In this document: piece after piece, positions 49,853 through 58,807 of the stretch
Position numbering within the stretch: the stretch's first letter is position 1
Layout of the letters: each line of letters begins with the position of its first letter
DNA from: Asparagopsis taxiformis
Taxonomy: Eukaryota > Rhodophyta > Florideophyceae > Bonnemaisoniales > Bonnemaisoniaceae
NCBI GenBank assembly: GCA_030407315.1
Contig: JALQPE010000132.1
Coordinates: 37,592-101,591 of the forward strand
DNA length: 64,000 nt
Reading direction: 5' to 3'
Notes under the pieces: generated by a model
Database searches by the model: none
The model's input: the letters and a program-made list of their open reading frames with translations, nothing else
Told to the model about the DNA's origin: nothing
Position numbers and translations under genes: made by a program

Positions 49853-50629
49853 CTACTGTCCCCCTAGCCCGGCCCTGTTCCGTCTTTTTAACAGAGTCTT
49901 ACGAGGCTTGAGTTTCTGTGCCGGCCGAGGCACCGGCGAATGGTCATCTCCAGAGTCATCGGTTCCGTCGCGCCGGCCACTTCGACCATTGCGTGCTCGC
50001 CTGACCAATTCAGCTCGCCGATTCTCGTCCAGTAGTGAGAGCACAGAACGCTCTAGGGTTACAGCAACGTCGGGGTCCGAACCGCTCTCGCGCATGTGAA
50101 TCGCCTCCATTCGCCGCAGAGCAAGCTCCGTGCTAGTCTTTTGCAAGACCGAGTCAATCCCCAACTCCCGAATGTCCAAGTCGATCAAGTCCGCGAGGAA
50201 CTCCACCTCCTTACGACTCCGTTCGTGCGCGCGAGCCCGGTTCGGCCAGCTTTCAACTATCCGCTGGGCGTGTTCCCTCATCGTACGACTAGTATTAGAA
50301 AGGCCCTTCCTCAACATTTCGGGCGCCATCCGCTCCGCACCATCGAAATGGGGAGCGGGATGCTCTCGATGTCGAAAACCTTCCCAGAATTCAGATTCCG
50401 TCTCCCCCCGATGACCTCTCCCGACGGCTTGGCGATTCCGTCGAGTTCGGCCGCGAGGCTCGATTTCTTCCTCCTCCTCACTAGTGCACTCAGGAGACGA
50501 ACTCACCTTCGTTCGGGTAGGCTGCACCCTCTGCCTTGCGACAGCTGGTTCAGCTACCGGTTCCTTCTCCCTTCGCCTTCGTTTCACCCTTCCGTCAGTC
50601 CTCTGTTCGATTAGATCGCCCAGGTTCAT
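49853..50629 (-). CDS. ORF1 (Gag-like) of the recombinase retroelement
   Basis: 258 residues from the ATG at 50629 (MNLGDLIEQRTDG). The frame is open further upstream, but only from a non-ATG codon. Highly charged: basic near the N-terminus (VKRRRREKE), an acidic stretch TSEEEEEIEP, a helical middle (RSRKEVEFLADLIDLDIREL) and a basic end (KLKPRKTLLKRRNR). No zinc knuckle. Position as first ORF before RT suggests a Gag-like nucleic-acid-binding role; no sequence match is claimed. Confidence 0.6.
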   Translation of the reverse strand: MNLGDLIEQRTDGRVKRRRREKEPVAEPAVARQRVQPTRTKVSSSPECTSEEEEEIEPRGRTRRNRQAVGRGHRGETESEFWEGFRHREHPAPHFDGAERMAPEMLRKGLSNTSRTMREHAQRIVESWPNRARAHERSRKEVEFLADLIDLDIRELGIDSVLQKTSTELALRRMEAIHMRESGSDPDVAVTLERSVLSLLDENRRAELVRRARNGRSGRRDGTDDSGDDHSPVPRPAQKLKPRKTLLKRRNRAGLGGQ

Positions 50630-50760
50630 GACTTTCGGCTGTCCCGCTTGCTCCAGGTTCACAGGATAAGCAAAAATAGAGAATATTCCATGGAAAATGC
50701 CGTATCGTACAGTAGAACTAGTCACCATATTTTAGCGGAACGCCCATCCCCAACGTTTGG

Positions 50761-51412
50761 ATAAGGCCCATCGAAAAAAATGTAAAAAATCATGGGCTGA
50801 GACCAGCACGGCGATTTTGTTTTACAGTAGGCAGGAACCAAACAGAACTATGGTGTGGCCGTGAGGTGATGGCTGAACCATGTACGGAAGGACACGTAGG
50901 GATGGAAATGAACCACGTCCACATATGAGTAGGACGGCGGGTTGACTAGAACGGGCCAAGTCACGCAGGCACGGACTGTTGGAATGGAACCAGTACTGTA
51001 TATGGGTATAGTTAGATATGGGGTGCACCGTGACTGCGATATGTGGTGGAAGGTGCAGAGAGATTCGTAGAAATAAACTATAAACTATAATGGACACACC
51101 GTGACGGTCCGGTGTCTGAAACCAGGCGTAAGCAGCACTCGCTGAATGGACGGTGACCAAAGTATGATTATTGTATTCATTGGAATAATTCCAGAGTAGG
51201 TGACTTGTTGCTCATGGGACGTGACCAAGCTGACTTGTGGAACTGGTCAAACGATAATCTGGAAAGGGACCATTGACTGGGCATGTACGGGCCAAGGCAA
51301 AGCGCGGTTAGTTTCCAAACTACAGTACTGTGCAAAGCCCGGATATATTCTATTATAACACCTGCTCGTGACACTGGTATTATTCCACCGTGGAGCACTG
51401 TAATGGGTACGG
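50761..51412. other. No gene recognised
   Basis: Short frames only. The 5' end of the recombinase retroelement lies near the left of this stretch, not exactly placed. Confidence 0.4.
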
Positions 51413-51625
51413 TTCACTTCCACTGGATGTAGTGGTTGTACCGTCGGGTGGGCGTGGTCCATGTCCACTGGGTAGAGTAGTTGTACCGTCGAGTGGGCGT
51501 GGACCATGTCCACTGGGTAGAGTGGTTGTACCGTCGAGTGGGCGTGGACCATGTCCACTGGGTAGAGTGGTTGTACCGTCGAGTGGGCGTGGACCATGTC
51601 CACTGGGTAGAGTGGTTGCACCGGT
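51413..51625. repeat. 45-bp minisatellite, about 4.5 copies
   Basis: TTGTACCGTCG starts at 51436, 51481, 51526 and 51571, with a partial copy at 51616. The period is 15 codons, so both strands stay open (minus: repeats of VQPLYPVDMVHAHST). No start, leader or domain supports a gene. Confidence 0.85.
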
Positions 51626-52751
51626 GGGCGCTCTGGGTAGAAACTGAAAGGTAGAACGGGCGGCACATCGCACTTTTGCGGAGAAACTGCAGGACGGATA
51701 GGTCTGACTGAAACGATATCTAGGTAGAATGGAAATCGGCATAGGGAAAATGAATTAGACTAGGTTGCAGCCAGTAGCGGGTACGCAAGATTTACGATAT
51801 AGTGTAGTGGATATGGAATAGGTAAATGGGCAGCTAACGCCAAAAGTTTAACGACATGAAGATCATCTGTACACTGCACTACGGAACTATGAACTATGCC
51901 ACCATGGCAGATACTAAACGGCAAAACACTAGCTCTACATAAAGTAACTACAAATACATATAGGCATGAAAAGAGAGATGAGGGGAAGCCAGAAATTTCT
52001 GTTGGCACCTGGAAGGAAAAGAATAGATGAATCAATGGTTAGTGCTAGGAATGTAACTTCATCAACGCTAGAAGCATGGTTAGAAGCGAGAGAACATACC
52101 GTTGATAGTGGAGCCAGAGCTTGAGTAAGCGGATTGTAGAGAACCCAGAAACGTCTGCTGGCACATAGATGGAAAGAAGTGGATGACACAGTGGTTAGTG
52201 CTGGAAACGGTACGCCAAAAAACTGGTTTAGAAGTGAGAAAACGTAGTAATGACAGTAGCCCTGGAGAAAGACGAAACAGAAAGTAGGAAAGGCAGAAAA
52301 GTATGTTAGCAGAAGAACAACGAAGAACCGCAGAAAAAGAGAATGGGAGGAATGGCTAAAAGACTAAATGAGCAGGAAAACCTTATCGAAGGATGAGGCC
52401 GCGGGGCGGAACCACATCCGTAGGGATGCGATTGCACACCGCGACCCCATCCTGCGTAGGTGGTGTGCTCCATGCGACAGGCGATGACGATAGCGCTTAG
52501 CGTGACGCAAGCCTTAAATACTGCTGCAGAGTGAGCCCAGAGGTCGCGTATTTCACTTGCGTAGTGAGAAAGCGCGCGCTTTTCGTACTGACAAATCAGA
52601 GACAAATCATCGATTATTCACGGACACGGCATGGACTCGAGATGGACACGTCATGAACTAGAACACTGGCGTATAGCTGCACGCTTTTGAGCGGAAACGT
52701 GTATTGCAGGCTAAGGAGCCAATGATGAAAAATTAGAAAAAAAATGACTAG
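51626..52751. other. No gene recognised
   Basis: Several short frames on the minus strand without features. Confidence 0.4.
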
Positions 52752-52860
52752 TTACTGCAGTAAAAAGTGATCTAGGAAGATGCATTTGGTAGATCATTTT
52801 TTACTGCAGTAAGAAGTGATCTAGGAAGATGCATTTGGTAGATCACTTTTTACTGCAGCA
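52752..52860. repeat. Palindrome array with three TTACTGCAGTA sites at 49-bp spacing
   Basis: TTACTGCAGTAA at 52752 and 52801 and TTACTGCAGCA at 52850. Between sites lie inverted arms AAAGTGATCTA and TAGATCA(C/T)TTT around GAAGATGCATTTGG. The layout and spacing match the TTACTCGAGTAA palindromes at 57.5-64 kb. Confidence 0.85.
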
Positions 52861-53129
52861 CAGCTGGTTCAGGTTGACGGTAGTTCAACGAATGGATAAG
52901 GAAGCTGAAGGTAGACTTGGGAATAAATACGTCGGAAAAGGATAGGGAAGTAGTCTAGCGAAGTAGTCTAGCGACAAACAGGTGCAAGTTTACGAGTGCG
53001 GAAAGGAATAAAGTCATATATTCGGCTGGAGAAGTACAAAAAGTAGTATCTGTAGAACAGGAATGAGTGAATCCAAGAAAAAGCATTCTGACAGGACGAA
53101 CCAAACCGAATACACAATTTCATAGATTT
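52861..53129. other. 3' flank of the transposase gene, no feature recognised
   Basis: Nothing seen in this stretch beyond simple sequence. Confidence 0.4.
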
Positions 53130-56100
53130 CTACGCTGTCCTTGGCGGATAACCATCCGCTCTGGTAATGAAAGAGAAAGAACCTCCTTCTGTGAAAGAAG
53201 GACCACCGTGCGTTATCCCTCCTCTTCCACTCCTGTTGTCCACTTTGCAAAGTGACGGAGTGCAGTTGTGCAGCAAGCCAACCTTTCGAACCCCGGATGT
53301 AAGAGGGAGGAACCAGGAACCTGAATCCCTATTCACAGTAAAACTAGAATTATCGGAGTTATTCTTGGAAACACAATGCACAATTGCATAAGACAGAGGA
53401 TTAATTCCGCCGGAAGATCTGTCCTTCGTAGAGAGATGAGGTAGGACGTGTTCTTGTCCCGAAGCCGGTTCGAAGACAGTATCTACAGCCCAGAAGGAGG
53501 GTGAAGAAGTCTTCTGTAAGATCTTAGAATTTAGCAAATTCGAGTAGCAAGCTTGTACAACACACCCGGAAGCTATTTCATGACACTTGAAAAACTCTCT
53601 AGATGTACCAGAGAATGGTGTGGAGCAAGCAGGGTGCATAGAAATAAGTCGAGCACCTTTGCAAAGTATTCCAGAAATGTGTAAAGTATCTGAATTGTGC
53701 CCACAGGTGAAGTCCTGCTGGGTTGATATGGAACGCACAGGAGACCAAAAGTAATATGAAAAAGGAGATGAGAAGCATGGGAGAGAAGACTTCCTGAGAT
53801 GTTCGAGAAGTGGGTCCTGCCGAAGATCATGTAGAGTGCTTGCTGGGATATCCTCCATCGATTTACAATGGTCGCGTCCGAACAAGACCCGGAGAAGGAA
53901 TCGTTTCGAGATATCTCGCTGAACAGAAGTTGGTGGCGCATTTGAAAAATTGTTGAGAGCCAGGTTGAGCCTTCCCTTCCAGTGGTTTCCAAGTGCAGCC
54001 ATCATTGCATCCAACTGCCTGTCAGCACCTCCCGAACGTTCAAGTCCTCTTTTCATCTGTTGGTGGGTTGCTTCGAAGGAAAGTTCAGCCACCTGACGAG
54101 CATGGTTGAGTAGAGGAACCGTGTGTTCGAAAGCTTCAATGAGTCTATGCAAGTTTGGCTTATTGTCCAAAAGCTTCCTTGCCCTGAATCCCGTAGTCTT
54201 CTGTTCAACTTCATTTTGGTCGGCGTCAATTACCACAGAGCCGTCTCCTTTCAGTTTTCTTTTCTTTGATGGTACCGTACTCCTTTTTCTCGGAGGAACG
54301 GTTACGAGCAGGTCATCTACACGTTTTGCATAATCTTTCGAAAGCTGTTGCAGTTTTCGAAAACGCTTAGCTGCCGATAGTCCGGTCGCGCTCTGTACTG
54401 ACTCTATGCCGTCAATATCGACACGAGGTAGAAAATAAGTAGCTGCGGCGATTGAGGATAGCAATCGAACAAGTTCTAGGGAAAGTTCTCTTTGCTTCTC
54501 GGAAGCTCGGATAGACCTTGCTCCAGAGCCTTCTGAAGACTCCCCGGACTGGAAGCTCAGAGCCAACCCAAAACAGTGATCTGCGACTAGAAGTAAAGCA
54601 AATCTGTCCGAGATTCCCATTGTATTTGTTTCACCCGAGGTGAAGTTATATATCCTCTTCTGGTTAGTGAGACCTAGGACGTGAAGGGCATCTACCATAA
54701 AACTTTCTGCCATCCTTCTACTACCATCACTAGGCAGGCACGAAAAAGCATTGTCCAGGGCATCCTTAGCAAGCCCTTGGAGGAGGTGGTCGATCCCAAT
54801 AAATGTGGAACGGTATGAATCAATAATAGCGGGAACAACAGGGATGCTCACAGAATCCATACCAAGGGGTGTGCCAGATGGAACGAGGCCTTTAGACCTA
54901 GTTTCATCAAGCAGTTGCTCTATAAGAAGCATTGGAGTTTCAGTAGCGCTTTGCACTTTCCTCATTCCCAGGTATTTCATGATGCTCACCGTACTTTGTG
55001 ATGACTGAACTGCCTGAGTTCTCTCTGAAGTACGGAATAGAGAATCCGAACTAGAATGAAGACTGGTGTCGTACCCGAACTGTGAATGTTTCCCGTGTTT
55101 ACCTCCTCTGACGAAGAAACACAAGTGGCATGGACAATCTGCATTGTGTCCCATGACATCGAGAACATGGGAACATGCGGGATAGTCTGATACAAAACCG
55201 ACAAAGTCCAGGAAAATGATGCAATCGTTACCCTCTGGATCTACGTCATGGAAACCAGTCGTACATCCCTGGATTATGTCGCGAGAGATATGTCGAAGAA
55301 TATGGTTTGTACTTACACCGGGACCAGTGACACCGATAATACGCACTGCAGAACTATTCCGGCGACAGTCCAGGGGCAGCCCCATGGGGATCATATAACA
55401 TCCTCCAGCACTACCACTCTTACCAGAGGCCTCATTGAAGTCATCGCAGTACAAAAGAAAAGGGTAGACATAGTATGTGGTGCCACAGTCGAGAACACCA
55501 CGGATACTTGTCGGATGGCAGGGAAGGGTATTCGTGCCCTGACTCAATAAAATGACATTGTTAATCGCACGACTGCCACCGATATTAGTGTAAAGTCCTT
55601 CAGAATTGATGAAGAACATGAGTTTGCGAAATGGAGACGGGGGACCCGGAGAGCTGACTATAAGACCGACGATGAAAGGCTGCCCAGTAGTATACGTAAA
55701 GTTACATCCTGAAGCAGGAGATAAAAGTGTGAGATGATCTCCAGGTCGAGCGAATTGCTCAAAGGACTTTTTGCGGAGTACCAAACCAGGCCCGAAGGAG
55801 TGGGGAGAAACGGACTGCTGCTGATCAGAGGCCTTACTGTTGTTCACCCATGAAGAGGACGTGAAAGCCACGAAAGAATCTGAGTTGGAGGAAATTGATT
55901 TCTTCTGAAAGCAGGAGGCGGCTCTAGGGTCCAGATGGTTGGCTTGTTGACCAGTGGTAACTCGGACCTGGACAGTACCACCCCCGAAAGCAGTGATGGG
56001 TGTACCATCCATCTCCTCAGCACTGAGAGAGTAGTTTTGTCCTTTCACGAAGCGCTCTCTGAATTTCCCCAGATTCGACGTATATATGTTTCCATGTATA

Positions 56101-57152
56101 GTTGGTACCCCATCAGATTCGAATGACTTGGAGGCTACGTTATGGCGCCAGGCAAGATCGAACAGTTCTGGAGTAGATATGTCTTCTCGGGCGTATTCAC
56201 TTGGTGGAACGATTAGTACTGGTGCAGTTTGGCCAGCGGTGTTCTGTTCAATCTTGCTTCTTCGCAAAATGGCCTGAGATGCCATACGTGCTGCACTGCG
56301 GTCTACATTCACGGGGAAATACACCGTTTCCGAACGCAACCAGGCGTTGAAGAATAGCCATGGTCTAACTTTTCGGGTGATCGTAGAATAATGAGGTAGC
56401 CCTTTCTGAACGTGCTTTTCAGTTGAACCCTTCCTTGCGAAATCGAACAAAACGCGATCTTCATTCAGATCTGCGGCAGTGCATTTCGTGGATCCGGTCA
56501 ACTTCGCTACTGCATACAGAGTTGTCCATTGCGTCATATATTGGCGTGCCTTGAGCGGATTCGAGGTATCCTCGATGAAAGGGGACGAGAGGAGAAGCTT
56601 CGATTGTGTCATTTCTTGTAGAAGAAGGTCTTCATCTTCAGCACACACATGATTAAATTCTGGATGTGTATCATCTTCATCAATATGGCCAGGATAATGT
56701 TCGGAACCTCCTCTTCTATCAGTTTCGATGTCATGAGTAGGCCCCCTGGTCGCGTTCTCGCTGCATGGCACGGAAACGACTTCATCTTGAACAGTACTTA
56801 AAACTTGATGACCTTCCAAAGCAGGGGGAACGATATATTGGATACCATCGCTGTCTGCGAAGGCAATGCTACCTTCCTGCGGAAGTAGGCCTTCGGGAGA
56901 CATCGAAGTAGGAACTACTTCGGAGGGGCTTTCCAGGGGTAATCGCAGACTAGGCTCGGATCCTGGTGCAGTAGCGAGTGAGTCAAGGGATGAGGCAACT
57001 CGATCGACTTGAAAGGGTCTCGAGTCATCTTGCCGAAGTGCAAAAGGATCAGATACGGTTCTGGACGTCGAACGTCTAGATCGGTTATGGGGATGCGGAA
57101 CAGTGTTGTAACGAAGGCGCAGACCGGAACGGGGCTTCCTTGGTCTTCCCAT
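53130..57152 (-). CDS. DDE transposase of CACTA/Plavaka (tnp2-like) type
   Basis: 1340 residues, intronless, ATG at 57152 (MGRPRKPRSGLRLRY, basic). The core matches the tnp2/Plavaka layout: YVYPFLLYCDDFNE near residue 570 (first Asp), IFLDFVGFVSDYPA near 655 (second Asp), immediately followed by GHNADCPCHLC, the Cys zinc motif typical of these transposases. A later LSFEATHQQMKRG near 1025 is the best candidate for the catalytic Glu. A basic stretch near 970 (RKRSTVPSKKRKLKG) could be a nuclear signal. It would cut and rejoin element ends in the nucleus. The closest subfamily cannot be fixed by eye. Palindrome arrays lie on both sides. Confidence 0.75.
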   Translation of the reverse strand: MGRPRKPRSGLRLRYNTVPHPHNRSRRSTSRTVSDPFALRQDDSRPFQVDRVASSLDSLATAPGSEPSLRLPLESPSEVVPTSMSPEGLLPQEGSIAFADSDGIQYIVPPALEGHQVLSTVQDEVVSVPCSENATRGPTHDIETDRRGGSEHYPGHIDEDDTHPEFNHVCAEDEDLLLQEMTQSKLLLSSPFIEDTSNPLKARQYMTQWTTLYAVAKLTGSTKCTAADLNEDRVLFDFARKGSTEKHVQKGLPHYSTITRKVRPWLFFNAWLRSETVYFPVNVDRSAARMASQAILRRSKIEQNTAGQTAPVLIVPPSEYAREDISTPELFDLAWRHNVASKSFESDGVPTIHGNIYTSNLGKFRERFVKGQNYSLSAEEMDGTPITAFGGGTVQVRVTTGQQANHLDPRAASCFQKKSISSNSDSFVAFTSSSWVNNSKASDQQQSVSPHSFGPGLVLRKKSFEQFARPGDHLTLLSPASGCNFTYTTGQPFIVGLIVSSPGPPSPFRKLMFFINSEGLYTNIGGSRAINNVILLSQGTNTLPCHPTSIRGVLDCGTTYYVYPFLLYCDDFNEASGKSGSAGGCYMIPMGLPLDCRRNSSAVRIIGVTGPGVSTNHILRHISRDIIQGCTTGFHDVDPEGNDCIIFLDFVGFVSDYPACSHVLDVMGHNADCPCHLCFFVRGGKHGKHSQFGYDTSLHSSSDSLFRTSERTQAVQSSQSTVSIMKYLGMRKVQSATETPMLLIEQLLDETRSKGLVPSGTPLGMDSVSIPVVPAIIDSYRSTFIGIDHLLQGLAKDALDNAFSCLPSDGSRRMAESFMVDALHVLGLTNQKRIYNFTSGETNTMGISDRFALLLVADHCFGLALSFQSGESSEGSGARSIRASEKQRELSLELVRLLSSIAAATYFLPRVDIDGIESVQSATGLSAAKRFRKLQQLSKDYAKRVDDLLVTVPPRKRSTVPSKKRKLKGDGSVVIDADQNEVEQKTTGFRARKLLDNKPNLHRLIEAFEHTVPLLNHARQVAELSFEATHQQMKRGLERSGGADRQLDAMMAALGNHWKGRLNLALNNFSNAPPTSVQRDISKRFLLRVLFGRDHCKSMEDIPASTLHDLRQDPLLEHLRKSSLPCFSSPFSYYFWSPVRSISTQQDFTCGHNSDTLHISGILCKGARLISMHPACSTPFSGTSREFFKCHEIASGCVVQACYSNLLNSKILQKTSSPSFWAVDTVFEPASGQEHVLPHLSTKDRSSGGINPLSYAIVHCVSKNNSDNSSFTVNRDSGSWFLPLTSGVRKVGLLHNCTPSLCKVDNRSGRGGITHGGPSFTEGGSFSFITRADGYPPRTA

Positions 57153-57357
57153 GAAGTGACAACTGGAAATCTGAAGGTGTTCTAAGATGGAAATGGATTC
57201 AGAGACAGTGGATGGTTTCGATTAGGACGAAATCGTTTGGTGAACCATAAGTTGAGGGCAGTCTGGTACTGAGTAGTCACTCACACAATACCGTTACAAG
57301 AGGTTTTCATATTACGTAATACGATTCCGTAATACCTGAAGCGAACAGTAAAATTTC

Positions 57358-57399
57358 AATGTCGAATAGGATTCCTTTAATAGTACTCTATTCGACATT
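57358..57399. repeat. 12-bp inverted repeat upstream of the transposase gene
   Basis: AATGTCGAATAG (57358-57369) and CTATTCGACATT (57388-57399), perfect, loop 18. It lies about 210-250 bases upstream of the ATG and may be an operator or element-end signal. Confidence 0.7.
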
Positions 57400-57441
57400 C
57401 GCTGAGCATGAGAAAGACATGTTGCGAGATGCTGAAATTTC

Positions 57442-57466
57442 GTAACTTTTGAGGTGCGAAAATTAC
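57442..57466. repeat. Hairpin GTAACTTTT-N8-AAAATTAC
   Basis: About 290-315 bases upstream of the transposase ATG. A similar hairpin stands upstream of the ParB-like gene at 62660-62693, and the same stem type occurs inside the long palindromes. Confidence 0.6.
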
Positions 57467-57481
57467 TGGAAAAAAATTGAA

Positions 57482-58530
57482 CGTAATTTTTCGGGCTCTA
57501 AAAATTACTCGAGTAAAAACTGATCTAGTCTTTGTCGGGAGCTAGATCAGTTTTTACTCGAGTAATTTTGGAGCCCAAAAATTACCAAATTTTATCATCC
57601 ACGGAAAAGGCGCTGTGGAGGTGTTCTGGTCGTTGGTAGCAGTGCCAAGGCACACCTGAGGAGTAGTATGGGAGGTCCCAAACCTTTGTTCTAGCTCACT
57701 TCGGCCCAGCTTTCCAGAAATGGTACAACAGTAAATGATAGCCGGACGGGCACACAAAGACGCGGAGTGAGGTGTATTGAGGTCGGTTCAGATAGGTAGA
57801 TGAAGACGTAGAGAGTGGTGGAGTGGGTTTGGTGGCGAGCAGAAAGGCTGCCATGGTGGTCAGAACAGGCGATTTGGGAGATGATAAAATTTGGTAATTT
57901 TTTGGGCTCCAAAAATTACTCGAGTAAAAACTGATCTAGCTCCCGACAAAGACTAGATCAGTTTTACTCGAGTAATTTTTGGAGCCCAAAAAATTACCAA
58001 ATTTTATCATCCACGGAAAAGGCGCTGTGGAGGTGTTCTGGTCGTTGGTAGCAGTGCCAAGGCACACCTAAGGAGTGGTATGGAAGGTCCCCAACCTTTG
58101 TTCTAGCTCACTTCCGCCCAGCTATCCAGAATGGTACAACAGTAAATGATAGCCGGACGGGCATAGAAAGACGCGGAGTGAGGTGTATTGAGGTCGGTTC
58201 AGATAGGTAGATGAAGACGTAGAGAGTGGTGGAGTGGGTTTGGTGGCGAGCAGGAAGGCTGCCATGGTGGTCAGAACGGACGATTTGGGAGATGATAAAA
58301 TTTGGTAATTTTTTGGGCTCCAAAAATTACTCGAGTAAAAACTGATCTAGTCTTTGTCGGGAGCTAGATCAGTTTTTACTCGAGTAATTTTGGAGCCCAA
58401 AAATTACCAAATTTTATCATCGACGGAAAAGGCGCTGTGGAGGTGTTCTGGTCGTTGGTAGCAGTGCCAAGGCACACCTGAGGAGTAGTATGAGAGGTCC
58501 CAAACCTTTGTTCTAGCCTACTTCTACTCT
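57482..58530. repeat. Left palindrome array (three units)
   Basis: Palindromes at about 57482-57588 (outer arm degenerate), 57880-58011 and 58291-58421, each symmetrical around a 13-bp centre. TTACTCGAGTAA pairs start at 57505/57554 (49 bp) and 57916/57964 (48 bp). Spacers begin CACGGAAAAGGCGCTGTGGA and end GCGATTTGGGA. Confidence 0.92.
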
Positions 58531-58807
58531 GCTTTAAAAGATGATAGAACTGTAACTGTAACTAAAAGCTAGACAAGTATCTACGAGAAGGGAGGTGTAC
58601 ATGGAGGAAGGGACAGGACAGGTATATTTCAATATCACGCTCTGTTTGTTCAGCTCAGGTTGGCTGGGAGAGTTGATGTATAGAATGAAAAAAGAGACGG
58701 TTTATGAAGACATATCGTAGAGTTATGGAATAGTCAACTGGTTGCAGCAAGCAACAGAATCGTTGAAATACGAGAGATCAACTAATGTCTACGGTAACTA
58801 ACAGATT
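58531..58807. other. 3' flank of the ParB/dioxygenase gene
   Basis: No feature recognised; array similarity fades out at its left edge. Confidence 0.4.

Larger units (their letters stand above)
22492..50760 (-). mobile_element. Nested tyrosine-recombinase retroelement (DIRS order, Ngaro-like gene content)
   Basis: Minus strand. Removing three Ty3 insertions with their 5-bp duplications leaves about 4 kb: ORF1 (49853-50629), an RT-RNase H frame (from 49837, ending at 23696) and a tyrosine recombinase (23715-22687), then a 3' end shared with 7814-8009. There is no DDE integrase, protease or LTR, and the recombinase follows RNase H directly with no methyltransferase domain; this matches Ngaro more than DIRS proper. 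The 22492 end is fixed by the point where homology with the 8009 copy stops (TTTTAAAAAT). The 50,760 end is approximate and I could not establish the terminal-repeat layout. RT has a frameshift near 36,285, so this copy is dead apart from any use of the recombinase. Confidence 0.85.

Noticed and set aside
51247..51742. Coding gene over the 45-bp minisatellite
   Set aside because: Frames are open on both strands because the period is a multiple of three. No leader, start context or domain.
57691..58323. Small frames (about 70 codons) within the palindrome-array spacers
   Set aside because: They recur only because the spacer recurs, they begin inside palindrome arms, and they show frame-breaking indels between copies.
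57482..58530. CRISPR array
   Set aside because: Units are ~410 bp with long palindromes and near-identical spacers, and there are no cas genes. Eukaryotic context.
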